Of a stretch of 64,000 bases of DNA, positions 1-11,335 are shown in pieces. The position numbers and the translations under genes were made by a program. The notes under the pieces were generated by a model. It saw only the letters and a list, made by a program, of their open reading frames with translations. It searched no databases and was not told the DNA's origin. The stretch is taken from the NCBI GenBank assembly GCA_947579605.1, contig OX388314.1:28488948-28552947 (forward strand), read 5' to 3'. How positions within the stretch are numbered: position 1 is the first letter of the stretch; the number at the start of each line of letters is the position of its first letter. The stretch comes from Athripsodes cinereus (taxonomy: Eukaryota > Arthropoda > Insecta > Trichoptera > Leptoceridae).

Positions 1-601
1 ATCTATCGATGTTACAAATGGAATAAACTATTTAATGTGTTATAACTTTAAAATTGTGGTGTCAAATATTATAATAATATTATTCAATAGTGTTAGAGTG
101 AAAATGTGAACTATAAAGTGTTTATCTATTATTATTTTACAAGTGGAACGAATATTATGATATGTACCTTTGTGGTTATAGTTGTGTGTAAATATATTAT
201 ATTTAGTTGTGTGTGTGATAGTTTGAAATAGATTTTTTCAGGACTTTTGAAATGAATGAGGACGATTCATTTATAAATACCTAATATGTAGGTATATACA
301 TTTGGTTACTGTAATATTGGAGACAAGGGGAATTCTACGTACCTATTATAGAATAACATATTGGGATGTATTATGTAGATATTGTCAATGCAACTCGTTT
401 AAATATTGTGTTATGTATCTTATATGCGTGAAGGTGCGTAAACACATTGAGGGAGGGGTTCCCACCACTTACCCCTGGATGTTCAAGAACATAGTACGTT
501 ATCTTCCTTTTAATTATTTGTGGTATTATTATAGGTGATTTTAGGTACGTAATTATAGGTATTTTGAGTTAGCTGTTCGCGTTTGATGTTATTTAGGCAC
601 A
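1..601. other. AT-rich stretch without a recognisable gene
   Basis: Short open frames occur here but none has protein-like composition or a known motif. TTATAA-rich and GTAGGTA-type strings dominate. Confidence 0.5.
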
Positions 602-840
602 TTGTCAACACATTATCACACATTTTGCTGGTTAGCGGGAGAATGTTGCACTACTTGTAGAATTATGTGGCTTGATCACGTGGATCGAATTCTTATGGAC
701 GGCCGCGTGTTGAGTGGAAGAAATCGGTATGCGTTGTGTGAGAAATTGTATGGCAGTGATGGAAGCGAAGGACGTATTCCTAGATGGAGGGATTTGGCGT
801 TCGGTTCTCTCTGTCTACCCCATCTGAGACGCAGCGTGAT
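602..840 (+). pseudogene. RTE-D LINE, 3' coding end, degenerate
   Basis: The translation carries the WLDHVDRIL-DGRVLS-RNR pattern and ends in a degenerate form of the WRSVLSAYP-TW-TA terminus seen in the other RTE-D copies (22170, 23550, 30745, 37015). This is the region after the reverse transcriptase in RTE-type LINEs. The copy is 5'-truncated, frameshifted and not functional. It runs directly into a family C copy. Assignment is by similarity between copies in this window. Confidence 0.6.
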
Positions 841-865
841 GGTGCTGAGAGATGAATGGTTATTT

Positions 866-1110
866 AGTATGAGCTGCCGGTGGAGAGTTGGTCTCCCACT
901 TTTTCCGTGAGTTTTCGGGTGCCCTGTGGGAGGACGGGTGTTTTAGGAAGTTAAGACATTTAGCATCTTGGATACGATGAGGTTTGCCGCCGTTTTTGAA
1001 TGTCTTGAATTTGTGTCGGTACGGAGAGGACGATTTGCGTATCAGTTGTGTGCTGCAGAACTACTGGTTGCATCAGCAAAGGAATCATGGATATGAGACA
1101 TCTGGCTAGT
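866..1110 (+). mobile_element. SINE-like family C copy, diverged
   Basis: Blocks such as GTTGGTCTCCCACT, ATGAGGTTTGCC and GAATGTCTTGA match the reverse complement of the best family C copy at 47417-47672. It is the only copy recognised on the plus strand; the other twelve lie on minus. Confidence 0.6.
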
Positions 1111-4100
1111 AGTACAGGATTGGTGTTACCAGCGAATCGGATCACCCTGAAGAATGCATATATGGACTATAAAGAACCACAACGACTATGAATAATTATA
1201 ATGATGTGTGATTACATGAAAAGGAATTTTAACAAAATGCAACTTGGATATTAAAGTATAAGAACAATCTTGTTATTATTATATTTATGTTCTGTAGATG
1301 TGACGACATAAAATAATAACGAAACACAAAATAATAAAATAAATAGTATGTTATGTTAGGGCAATAATATTGAGCGAGTATTTCTCAAGTGGATGCATTG
1401 GGGTTGTATTATTATTATTGATGACTTGAATAGAGGGGCACAGCTGACGAGGTACCTACGACCTATCGGAATATACAGTGGCGGACTCGAAAGTTGGAAT
1501 TAAATAATTGTGAAAAATAATTAGAAAATAAATAATTGGTTGTGAGATAATGCCTCAGCCATTTTGTCTTCATCGTAATCTCAAGGGGGGGTATGTGATG
1601 AAATGAATATATACAGGATTGTAAATATTATTTTAGATTGTAAATTTAGTATTATTATTTTCATATACCTAGATCGAATGTTTGTAGTAGGTGATTAATA
1701 TAGGAATGAAACTTAGTTTAATCTCAAGTGGTTGTTGAACACAACTAGCTATGTAGGAGACAGAGTCAGGTATATTTCGGTGTGTGTCAGGAAGAGATGG
1801 ATGTAGTTTTTTTTTGTTGCTTTGGGTCGACATTTTCAGGGTCTGAAGACAGAGTACTTATTACTCTTGGCAGTTTAGTTTTGAATCCAGAGGGAGGTGG
1901 GACTGAATCATATTAATATCTGTGTTTGAATTCGACATCTTTTAATATTTTTATTTACCCACCTTCGTAGTTATTAAAACATTATATTTTAGTGATATTT
2001 CCACAATTGGGAATATATAAAGATCATCCTAAATTACTTTTAATTAGCATTTAAAATCCGTGATGCTGCCAGCTGTCTAAGATAAGATTTTCTTTTAATA
2101 TTATTAATTTATTATTTATATCTAGGTGCTAGGATACTCTCAGGATGTCTGTTGTCTACAAGGCAATATTTGTACTCAAGGATTTATTATTTTACAGATT
2201 TTGGAAACAAAGGAATTATGTGTTATATATTATTGTATGTATGTATGTACTTGTTACCGATTTTATATAGCGCCGTCCGACACACCTACAACTAGACCGA
2301 TGTCAGTGGCGTACCGATCTACCCAATATTATATTTTTATTTAATTTATTTTACCAAAACGAAGGATTGTACAGTTCGGAGTGGAGTTTTATGTTGAGCA
2401 GGATATTATTTGATTATTTAATTAATTACATATTTTATCATCGATGTCATTTGTCTTCTATAAACTTACTGGATTTTTCTACTTATATTGCTGTGACATT
2501 CTATAATGTATTAATTAACATTTTTGCAAGGCATGGTTATATCGTATTGTTTATGTATTATTATATTAATATGTTTATATTAATACCATTTATCCAAAAA
2601 TCCCTACATAAACCCTTTTCCTTCTAGGGAATGTAGTTTTGTCCAGTCGTTTGTTAGGCCCCAGACGATTTGGGTACGACGTTATTCCTTTCTTAACAAA
2701 ATATATGATATTGTAGTATATAATTATGCATGATAATTATTTAAATCAAATTTTGTAAAAATAAGTAGTTCAACTAACAAAACTCTCTCCTTTTCCCTAT
2801 ATGCTGGAGGACCCACAATCCATTATAAGGTCTTTGGGCATTTGTAAATGGATATTATGTTTAATAAACTTTAATTTATTAATAACTGGTTGGTAAATCA
2901 CTGTTCGTGATATTGCTAACTATATTAGTAGTCTATCTTATCAGTTCTGTAAGAACACACCTTGCAATCATTAACATAGTTGGATGTGCGTAGAGATTGG
3001 TGGTGCTTTCTCTGCGTATAAATCAACTTAACCAATGAAAAGGTATTTATTTCAAATGTTCTCCGACTGAAGCAGGTACAGCTCCATTCCTCGAATTTCT
3101 GCTAGAGTATAGCTTGAAGGGGTTATCTGCACCCTTTGGCTGAAGCTCAATGATCAGGAATCTTTAGGACTAATATTATTATATGTTTTTGTTGCATAAT
3201 GGCATGTTCTAATGAGGGTATATAGCAAATATATTGCATGTTCTAATGAGGTTATATAATATATATTATTTTATATATATTCGCGAGTAGAGTTGTGCAC
3301 TCGGGCTCAAAATGCGGCATGGGACAGTTTGAGACGTGAGGGAGCGGAGGCGGCGCTCCTTCAGCATGGACACAGCATGCTTTTCAATGCACTAACATGG
3401 TAGTTAGTCTCTGAAAATGATGTCATAGCAATTGTGTTGAAATTTAATTAATATTCAAAAGTAATAAAGTTATGTTTTTGGGTGCGCCACTGTCCTTTAC
3501 GACGCAACGAATTAGTAGGTATGTTGTAGAACATATGTACATACATCGGCTATAGAAACTATGAAATGGTTATCTTATGTAGGGACATAGATCGGCAACC
3601 AGTTACCATACAACATTCTCGTAATGATATAGAATAATATTATTTGAATTTTATGTTATGATGATTGTTATGTTATATTTCGTTATGTTTTATTATGCAC
3701 TATTTTTATTATGTTATTTTACAGTATCTCAAGGTAAGTGATCTGACGTCAAAGTTGATCTCAGAGTTAATATGTATCAAAATTCATATTTAAATTGTTT
3801 TATTGATTTTGTGATTTTGTTGTTCTTTTTGATTATTGAAATGTATATTTCAGGTGACTTATTTTGCGTTTTAAAAATACACAACGTAGGTAAAATTATC
3901 GTCAAAACACAACGTACTGGGTCCAAATCTATGAAAATAGTTAATAGATAAATCGAGACGATCACGAAAGGCCAAAATTTGTTAATTAATTCAATTAGGA
4001 ATGCGATATTTCGTACGTATATTTGCAACAATGCGAAAATTCATACAATTCTTAGCTAGCTGAATAGGGTTGTCACTTCTAGTTTGGGAATCAATTATTA

Positions 4101-4961
4101 CAGTAGGTATAGTTTAGAAGCTAGGATGTTGCAAATTCGGAGCTTAGAATGGTTTAAAATAGGTAGGATCATCACAATATGTATGTATATATACACTCAC
4201 ATATACATCAATAAAAGCAATGAAATAACCATTCTTGTGTTAGTTTTGATTCCATATTCAAATTCGAATTGAACTCGAAAAATTTAGAATATGCATTCTT
4301 ATTAAAATAATAAAAAGGTTAACTTAGGTTCTATTTTTATTTGATATACCTATTCCGAACTCTTTCGAGATAAATCGAGAAAATTTTAGTTCTCGGTACG
4401 TTATACGATATTTTTACATACATAAACTAGATAATATATTATTATTATCATATAAATTTATGTATGTAAAACACTTCTGTCAGCCTGCAATAAAAATAAG
4501 ATACTGTAGGTATATATTCGAAAATACCTAGTCACACCTGGCATTTCTTCGAGGAACATGAATTACGTTCTTACAAAATAATAATATAAGAAGTACAAGT
4601 GTTGGTAATAAATTTTTATTGTAGCGAAACGTCACAAACCGAATGAACGTCATGCAAAGGTACAACTGTAAAAACCTGCTTGTAATAAAATTTGAATAAT
4701 GTTATTACCTGGAGTATCTGAAAAATATTATAAGAGTGAATAGGATACGATGTTATCTTAATATGAAATTGTGTGAGAGGAAAAGAGATATCAATAATTG
4801 TTATGTAACTGTGGTCCTACACTTTTTTGTAAATTTTCGAGTATCCCGTAAAAGACAGGTAGATATTATTTTCAATTCAGCGGTGAGTCTGTACGTTAAT
4901 AGCTTGTAGCGGTGAATTCACTGGTAACCCCACTCGTGAGAAATTTCTAAATAATTTCATC
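1111..4961. other. Long stretch without a recognised gene
   Basis: No protein-like frame was recognised. A run of G at 1584-1590 followed by TATGTGATG resembles a polypurine tract next to an LTR, but no second LTR was found. A near-duplicate GCATGTTCTAATGAGG unit occurs at about 3200 and 3236. A GC-richer patch at 3290-3400 contains a GAGCG/CGCTC inverted repeat. None could be assigned. Confidence 0.4.
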
Positions 4962-5175
4962 ATCATCATCGCCCTAAACGCTCCTCTCGGGAGCACAGGG
5001 TAGAAACCAGCCTCCTCCATTCAGAGCGTCTCTGTGCCAATTGCGTCACCTCTTCCCACGACATTCCTTGCACTCTGATATCGTTGTCATTGGAACGGTG
5101 TATTGTGAAAGAGGGACGCCCGGGCCTATGGAACCCCTGCGGACGGAAGAACAGTGCTCTTTTTGGCCAACTATC
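4962..5175 (-). pseudogene. RTE-A LINE, 3' end fragment
   Basis: Minus-strand 3' end of RTE-A. It starts with the ATC-repeat tail and continues through the same coding end as the copy at 6944-7276. The coding match stops near 5175 at the GCTCTTTTTGGCCAAC block, so the copy is 5'-truncated. Confidence 0.8.
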
Positions 5176-5231
5176 AATAAATAATTTAGTATACCTATAA
5201 CTAACTGTATAATTATAATGTTTTTATCTTT

Positions 5232-5450
5232 TTTCACCATCGCGCCATATCCCAAATGTAGGATATCCAACTGATCAGCTGCATGTAATAAACAAACTGT
5301 TCTGTCTGTGCCAACAAGAATTAAGACATTCAGGTTGGGTGGATTAAAGATGTAAACAAATTTTTATTTTTCGCGCTCCTGCCTTTAACAGGACACTTAA
5401 AAACTTATAGAAAAGAGTGAGAGACCGATTTTTAAATGCTTCTTCACCCC
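5232..5450 (-). mobile_element. SINE-like family C copy
   Basis: Minus-strand copy with the shared blocks CATATCCC, ATCAGCTGCATGTAA, GACATTCAGG, CAGGACACT and GAGTGAGAGACC in the same order as at 47417-47672. Confidence 0.7.
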
Positions 5451-5832
5451 TTATTCAAAATTTTAAAAAGTGTATTAAAATTAAAATTAATTCAAACTGC
5501 GTTGACCCCTTCAATCATTACTTTATTCAAATAGATTTCATAATGTTATACCTTTTTCAAATTAAAAGTTATGTAATGAATTTCACTAAGAAATATGCAT
5601 TTATTGTTCAAAGAATTTGCATGTTTTAATTACGGAAACGCAGCAATACAATCCGTGTACTTTTTTTTGCGTCGCAGAAACAATGCAAGCATTTGTATCT
5701 TATAAACCATTTTTCATATTAAATTGCAAGTCTCGTAACGGCCAGTAACTGCGACCATTATAAAGCAATTTATTGAAATTTCTCATCGAATATATTATAT
5801 AATACCTATGCTATTATTTTTTTTATTACTAT

Positions 5833-6058
5833 TTATATACATTACCATCATGGCATATCCTACAAAGAGTGTAGCCAGCGGACCAACCGCATACGATAAG
5901 CATACAGGCTGTCCTCTTTTTGCCAACAAAAAAATAAAACATTCAGGAAGGGTGGCAATTTTTAACACTGAACTTAAGTTGCAAAATGTCTTTATTTTAT
6001 CGAATACCTGCCTTTTACAGGAAATTTACGGAGAAGGGTGAGAGACCAATTCTTTGCC
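5833..6058 (-). mobile_element. SINE-like family C copy
   Basis: Minus-strand copy. Blocks CATCATGGCATATCC, GTAGCCAGCGGACCA, CATTCAGGAAGGGTGGCAA and GAGACCAATTCTTTG follow the family C order. Its 3' boundary sits in AT-rich sequence without a clear duplication. Confidence 0.75.
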
Positions 6059-6282
6059 GAATACTTCCGGTTAAATTAAACAATATTATTATGATCACCT
6101 TGATAGTATTTTCTAAGCTCTGCACCCCCTAAAATCTAAGACCCTGGTTAAATGCCTAGTCTACACACTAACTTATAACACGGTGCCTGGTCTGTTTGCT
6201 GCTCCATTTGTGGGAAAAAACCATAGATTTTTATATATAATACCTAGATGGAGTACTCGTATGTATTTTCATTGTAATAAAG

Positions 6283-6525
6283 TGAGGCACCATTTTTCGG
6301 CACTTTTGACAGATCGGTTGGCGAAAAAAAGTGTGGTAAATCGCTTAAAACGTCAACAAGAACTTCAAAAAATGTCCAATTACGTTTTTATAAATGTAAA
6401 AATGATATATTTTAATAAAAATGCGAGAAATACTTCATAAAATGTAGGAAACACCACACGCTTTCGCCAACCGTTCTGTCAAAAATTCATAGATTTTTTG
6501 CCTCACTTTTGTGACGAGTCAGGGT
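6283..6525. repeat. Inverted repeat, MITE-like, unassigned
   Basis: The left arm (about 6283-6342) and right arm (about 6452-6525) are imperfect reverse complements. They share AAAGTGAGGCA, TTTTGACAGA, CGGTTGGCGAAA and GTGTGGT in mirror order. A weaker outer block (GGGAAAAAACC near 6210 and its complement near 6550) suggests the unit is about 350 bp. No transposase and no clear target duplication were found. Confidence 0.6.
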
Positions 6526-6943
6526 TCTAGGTTTTGTATGGAATTCTGTGGAAAAAACCTGATAGTATAGATATATAAATAGACATATGTTTTACTTACT
6601 TTTGTAGGAATAAAATTGAAGATTAATTTATTGTGCATACTTTTTAATTAACAGGTTTTTCATTAGATTATCATTCATTATTTTAATTATGAAAAGGGTT
6701 TGATCTTCGCTAAAACAATATTTCAAAATTTCTAATATTTTCGCTAACCCGGTTAGTTAAAGCACTTACGTTAAATAAACCGAGTTTTATTTTAAAAAAA
6801 CTCAATATAAATAAAAAAGTTAAACCGTACCTATGTCTGTTTGTTTGTTTATAAAATGTATGTCCTTTAAAAAATGTGAACAAATTTATGCTGAAAAAAT
6901 CTAAAAGTTCTGGTAATATAAATAAAAGCTGCATTATTATGAT

Positions 6944-7276
6944 GACGTGTTACAAATGATGCTGTGCGCCGGCGCACCCAGCAGAGACCTGTAATATCCG
7001 TAATACAGGAGAGACGATGGTCCTGGCTGGGACATGTTTTGAGAATGCCTAATGATAGTTGGCCAAAAAGAGCACTGTTCTTCCGTCCGCAGGGGTTCCG
7101 TCGGCCCGGACGTCCCTCTTTCACAATACACCGTTCCTATGACAACGATATCAGAGCGCAAGGAATGTCGTGGAAAGAGGTGACGCAATTGGCACAAAGA
7201 CGCTCTGAATGGAGGAGGCTGGTTTCTGCCCTATGCTCCCGAGAGGAGCGTTGAGGGCGATGATGATGATGATGAT
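6944..7276 (+). mobile_element. RTE-A LINE insertion with 8-bp target duplication
   Basis: A 333-bp 5'-truncated LINE copy. It is flanked by ATTATGAT at 6936-6943 and again at 7277-7284. The open frame ends at 7254, only 22 bp before the end of the element, and the tail is a GAT repeat. A very short 3' UTR with a trinucleotide tail is typical of RTE-clade elements, which insert by target-primed reverse transcription. Confidence 0.85.
6945..7254 (+). pseudogene. RTE-A reverse transcriptase C-terminal fragment
   Basis: The uninterrupted frame encodes the domain after the reverse transcriptase: VRRRTQQRPV, then WSWLGHVLRM, GFRRPGRPSF, a MSWKEVTQLAQ-RR-EWRRLV segment and a stop. The WLGHVLRM and R-RPGRP motifs are typical of the C terminus of RTE-type ORF2. 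The palm domain is missing, so no enzyme can be made. The frame is open simply because the copy is short and fairly young. Confidence 0.85.
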
Positions 7277-7529
7277 ATTATGATACTTTTACTTCAAATG
7301 TTTGTATTCGGAATGTGTGCAATAAAAATAATTATGTACTTGTGGCACATCAGGTGGCGCCTAAACAATGATTTTGGATATAAGGTACGTGGTATGACAG
7401 GTCACAAGTGCGTTAGACTCGTTAGAGCATTCAGCAAAAATCTATAGTAGGTATCTGTAGTACAAGAGAGTAGATATTTCTGGTTATGTCATGTTTTGAA
7501 AATGTGTTCAGTGGTACGAAAATTGTGAG

Positions 7530-8085
7530 CGAAAAGCGGAAATTGTGAGCAGAATAAACCAGGCAAGGATTGCCTTCAACAAAAAATCTAAAATATTGGA
7601 ATCCACAAAATATTGATTTAAGCGTAGGTAAGGAAGAACCTAACTAAAGCCTTTGTATGGAGCATTCTGCTTTATGGTTGTGAGACATGGACCATCAGCA
7701 AGAGTGAAAGCGGACGGTTGGCGGCCTTTGAGATGTGGTGCTATAGACGCATGCTGAAAATCCATTGGTCGGAACACGTTGAAAACGAAGAAGTGTTAAC
7801 CAGGGTAGGCGAAAAAAGGCAAATTCTTAAGAAAATCAGCCAACAACGAGCTAACTGGATTGGCCACAACATCAGGCACCCAGGACTACTCATCGCTATC
7901 GCGGAGGGTAAGACCGAGGGCACAAATGGCAGAGGCCGACCAAGAGATGCGTATATTGACCAACTGAAGAGGGACATGAACTGTAGCTCATACGTAGAGC
8001 TGAAAAGACTGGCTGAGAATAGGGAGGAATGGGGAAGAAAAACCAAACTCGTTGCAGACCAATCCAATGGATTGTAACTTATTAT
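7530..8085 (+). pseudogene. RTE-B LINE, reverse transcriptase 3' part
   Basis: Translation shows RINQARIAFN, then LTKAFVWSILLYGCETWTIS, a MLKIHW-EH segment, NWIGHNIRHPGL and GRGRPRDAYIDQLK, ending LVADQSNGL and a stop at 8077. This is the thumb and C-terminal region of an RTE-type ORF2. The frame is broken near 7630 by a short insertion relative to the second copy (18270-18768). The stop is followed within a few bases by a TA-rich tail. It is 5'-truncated and inactive. Confidence 0.85.
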
Positions 8086-8097
8086 ATATGGTACGAA

Positions 8098-8255
8098 AAA
8101 AGAGCACTCTTTTTTGTCCATCCTCCTGAATTACGATGGCCCGGATGTCCCGTGAGAAGAGGTGACTCAATTGATGCAGAGACGCCTTGGGTGGTTTCTG
8201 CATTCCCCTCTACACTTTGTGCTCCCGAGAGGATTGTTAAAAGGCGAGGTTAGGT
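8098..8255 (+). pseudogene. RTE-A LINE, degenerate 3' end
   Basis: Sequence after RTE-B matches RTE-A in plus orientation, with AAAGAGCACT, GGCCCGGATGTCCC, GAGGTGAC-CAATTG and TGCTCCCGAGAGGA. An internal deletion removes the FTIHRSYDNDIRAQG part of the coding end. Confidence 0.65.
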
Positions 8256-8344
8256 TTAGTACTTACATACATGTAAGAGAATGCCTACATCTCTGTAGAA
8301 TTTCCCATGCTTATTTTTTTATTCAGATCTACTGTCTGTTACCC

Positions 8345-8606
8345 ACTTAACATAACATAACATGTATAGACAATTCACATAGACCGAGCTAGTCCCAAAC
8401 TAAGATATAAATCTTGTATTGTGGGTACTAACACGACGATACACATATACAATGAACTAAACACATATACATGTAACACCCAGACCCAGGACAATCTGAA
8501 AAAGGTCATTCTTCATTTTGCCCTGGACGGGAATCGAACCCGGGACCTCGTGACTCAAAGGCAAGTGCGTTAGCCTCCGCGCCACACCGGTCGGCACCTG
8601 CATTAT
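8345..8606 (-). mobile_element. SINE-1, tRNA-derived, near full length
   Basis: On the minus strand the 5' end reads like a tRNA gene, with an A-box-like TGGCGCGGAGGCTAACGC and a B box GGGTTCGATTCC. A non-tRNA body follows and ends in a TTATG-type tail. This is a pol III SINE, not a working tRNA: no proper acceptor stem closes the tRNA part. Other copies: 10938-11181, 23275-23535 and 28455-28520. Confidence 0.85.
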
Positions 8607-8664
8607 AATTATATATATTATGATTTTTCCAAACAATCAGTACCTACAGTACCAATTTTGCATA

Positions 8665-8770
8665 TTTAGTCTACCAACCATCGCAATATAATGCCAATTT
8701 GAGGTCAATTAATTTGTATCTTTTGAATGAAAACTTAAAAAAAGTTGTCGTCTGACATGCTAAGTTGGAT
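8665..8770 (-). repeat. Dispersed repeat shared with 24655-24785
   Basis: The reverse complement shares AAAGATACAAATTAAT, GACGACAACTTTT and TATATTG-GATGGT in order with 24655-24785. Class unknown. Confidence 0.6.
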
Positions 8771-9129
8771 CTAAATTTATCATTAATAAATTTATATGTC
8801 ATGCACGTGTTACCTGTTTTAAATTTTAGAAGGTGTTTATGCTTAAAATGACAAAAAATCATAACAGAAGCGACAAATGTTAATTGAAGTTCGACAGTAG
8901 GTATGTACCTACTTTGTGGAAGTTCGTGATAAAAAGTAAAATATTTTTTGTGTCACTTTGTATAAATTTGTTTACCTATTTCATTATTAATGTATAGGTA
9001 CCTATATTTCTGTACCTTAGAGGATAAACCACGGGAGTCCACTTTTTACCGCTTTTGAGTTAACAATGCAAATATATTGGTGACAAAACGTTATGTTAGT
9101 GGGTAAAATACTGTAGTACAAAGTTGTTG

Positions 9130-9893
9130 TAAATTCATCCTTGTTATTACACCAACTTTCATTCCACATTCCTTTCGTATATCAATGTTACGCACACGAT
9201 CTCTCAGACTTTTACCACACATCCTTCTCAACGATCTCATTTCTACTACTACTACTACTACTATACCATCACGGCATATCCCACAAGTGGGGTAGCCAGC
9301 AGATCAGCTGCATGTAAGAAACATGCAAACTGTCCTCTAACAAATCCTCAAACGATCTCATTTCCACTGCATTTATGCCACTTTCATCCTTCTTTAACCA
9401 TGTCCACGTCTCACTTGCATACATAAGTGTTGGCACTAAGATAGCAGAGTGCACCAACCTTTTAGCTGTGGTGGATATGTTTCTATTTGCAATTATTGGT
9501 CGGTTTGCACCATTTACCTTATTGCCAGCAACTTTTCTCCTTTCAATATCGCTTTCACACTTCCCATCTCTCGTGAACAAGCTACCTAAGTACACACATT
9601 CGTCAACTTGCTCTAACACTTCGTTGTCAATCATCACCTGGCATACTGTTCTCTCACTTCCTCTTTCAAACACCATAATTTTTGTCTTTTTTGCATTCAT
9701 TCTCAATCCATTAATCGCACAATTTTCATACACACACGTCATCATTCGCTGTAGATCACTTTCACTTTCAGCCATCAATACCAAATCATCGGCAAACATT
9801 AACGCTCTTACATTCATCCCATTCATATCAACACCTACATTCATTTTTCTATCATTTCTCATATGATTTTTCATTTGTAATAAATATATGAAG
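9130..9893 (-). pseudogene. RTE-D LINE, reverse transcriptase palm and thumb fragment
   Basis: The minus strand encodes ALMFADDLVLMAESESDLQ, the catalytic FADD box, then MNAKKTKIMVF, VYLGSLFTRDGKCE and LMYASETWTWLKKDES. These are the palm and thumb of an RTE-type reverse transcriptase. The frame is split by a family C insertion at 9244-9350 and resumes as MRSLRRMCGKSLRDRVRNID before ending near 9130. The C-terminal WFGHVERM domain is missing, which is unusual because LINE copies normally lose the 5' end. Confidence 0.85.
9244..9350 (-). mobile_element. SINE-like family C, short insertion with 14-bp target duplication
   Basis: A 107-bp copy with a CTA-repeat tail at its low-coordinate end. 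AACGATCTCATTTC flanks it at 9230-9243 and 9351-9364. Removing the insert and one duplicate restores the RTE-D frame, which proves a later, independent retroposition. Confidence 0.9.
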
Positions 9894-10306
9894 TCCATTT
9901 AATGTTAATTGGAAATCAACGGAAGTCCCACATACGTTATAATATTCCATCAGGGAGAAAAAATCATAAGAAATTTTGTTAGTGCCAAAATCACGGGAGT
10001 CCAACATGCGTTGTTTATACTTACTATTTGAAACAATTACTTCAAGTCGGTGCCACAAATGTATGTGCAGATATCGTTTGAGGATAAAACACGGAAGTCC
10101 ATTTTATCTATAACTATCAATAAAATAATTATTTTTATTATTAAATATTAAAATATAACCTTTCAAATGAAGATATTTTTATACAGACTGAAATAATTCC
10201 AAATATTATGACAGTTATGATGTTTTGAAACTTGAAAATTCATATAATTGCCTCTCCTGCACATTTATTGTATTGTGACTCCCGTGGTTTATCCTTTAAG
10301 GTACAG

Positions 10307-10937
10307 ATTTAAGAATTTAATTAACGAAGATTTTTTTTAGCTCAGGTGATTGGTAAGCGAAATATAGGCATGTATGTCATTGAATGTAATTAAAAAATTA
10401 AAAGAAGAAATATTTATTCTACTACTATATCTATGTAGCCAAAGATATTTAAATATGGGCCCCAACCTATCTACAGATTATTTGTTAAAAAGTTGATTAT
10501 TCCCCGAGCTACGCTGAGTTTTAAATGAAGTTCATATATTATAATTATTCTGTTGGGGTTTTTATTCAATGAATAATGAAATTGGAATTTTAATCTCGCT
10601 TGTTTGGAAGCTGACCTTGTTGTCCGGCAAAAATGATTATTTATTCAGATAAAAAAAAGGTGTGCGTGAAGTGAAAATGAAAAATTCCCGCATATTTTTC
10701 ACACATAATGGAAAATCACGATGTTGTGTATTAAACTCTTTCAAGTGATAATATTTACCTTTGTATTCCGTCGCTTTTTGAAATATGCATAAATAAAAGA
10801 ATACATTTTTTTTTTTATTCTTAGATATCTAATCAAGTCTTTTATGCTTCGCTGAGCTTTGTCCCATTGACCAGACACTGAGTTCGCTTAGTTTTCACTG
10901 CTGTTAACAAACTCGTAGAATTCAATCTAGGGCAAAG
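10307..10937. other. AT-rich, no gene recognised
   Basis: No protein-like frame, tRNA or repeat boundary was recognised. Confidence 0.4.
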
Positions 10938-11181
10938 GACCGGCCGGTGTGGCGTCGAGGTAACGCTCTTGCCATTGAGCCACGAGGTCCCGGGTGCGAT
11001 TCCCTACCAGGGCAGATTGAGGAATGACTTTTTTCAAATTGTCCTGGCTCTGGGTGTTACATGTATATGTGTTAAGTGTATTGTATATATTATGTCGCGT
11101 TAGTACCCATAATACAAGATTCAATCTAAGTTTGAGATTAGCTCAATCTGTGTGAATTGTCTATGAATGTTATGTTATGTC
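10938..11181 (+). mobile_element. SINE-1, tRNA-derived, near full length
   Basis: The plus-strand copy starts GACCGGCCGGTGTGGCG, has a B-box-like GGGTGCGATTCCC, then the SINE-1 body with TCCTGGCTCTGGGTGTTAC and CATAATACAAGATTCA, and ends in repeated TTATG. The B box carries one change from GGTTCGATTCC. Confidence 0.85.
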
Positions 11182-11264
11182 AAAAACTTCCAAATTTGCA
11201 GAGAAGAAATTCAGCTTTGCGAGGCCAACTAAAAGTTGAAAAGTTGGAAACGTTGCTGTTCAGG

Positions 11265-11335
11265 AGATGTCGCGGCGCCTTTGAGATGGTCACGGACCGT
11301 TAAACGGTGCCATAAATCAATCGTTTATATTATTA
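11265..11335 (+). repeat. CR1-F LINE 3' tail
   Basis: GGCGCCTTTGAGATGG and CCGTTAAACGGTGCC match the tail that follows a CR1-like coding end at 34447-34680. Minus-strand pieces lie at 15694, 26040 and 29600. Only the tail survives. Confidence 0.6.

Larger units (their letters stand above)
9010..10306. mobile_element. DNA-transposon-like element with 30-bp terminal inverted repeats
   Basis: Positions 9010-9039 and 10277-10306 are reverse complements with one mismatch. Both begin CTGTACCTTA and contain CCACGGGAGTC. ATTT flanks both ends and may be a 4-bp target duplication. No transposase frame was found inside. Instead the unit holds an RTE-D reverse transcriptase fragment, which itself holds a family C insertion. 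The motif ACGGRAGTCC recurs internally near 9917, 9991 and 10090. Confidence 0.6.

Noticed and set aside
1442..1500. Primer-binding site of an LTR retrotransposon (ACAGTGGCGGAC)
   Set aside because: Resembles TGGCG-type sites, but no flanking LTR pair or gag/pol was found.
7741..8121. 126-residue minus-strand protein
   Set aside because: Antisense of the RTE-B coding end. The matching plus frame at 18276-18518 is likewise antisense to the second RTE-B copy.
8500..8600. tRNA gene (A and B boxes)
   Set aside because: The tRNA-like head is fused to a repeated non-tRNA body, recurs at other loci with the same body and lacks a closed acceptor stem: it is SINE-1. The same applies to SINE-2 copies at 17516, 50285, 56074 and 60295.
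9244..9263. CRISPR-like or coding CTA repeat
   Set aside because: It is the simple-repeat tail of a family C insertion proven by target duplication. No CRISPR array exists in the window.
9375..9866. 163-residue plus-strand protein
   Set aside because: Exact antisense of the RTE-D reverse transcriptase, which carries the FADD box on minus.
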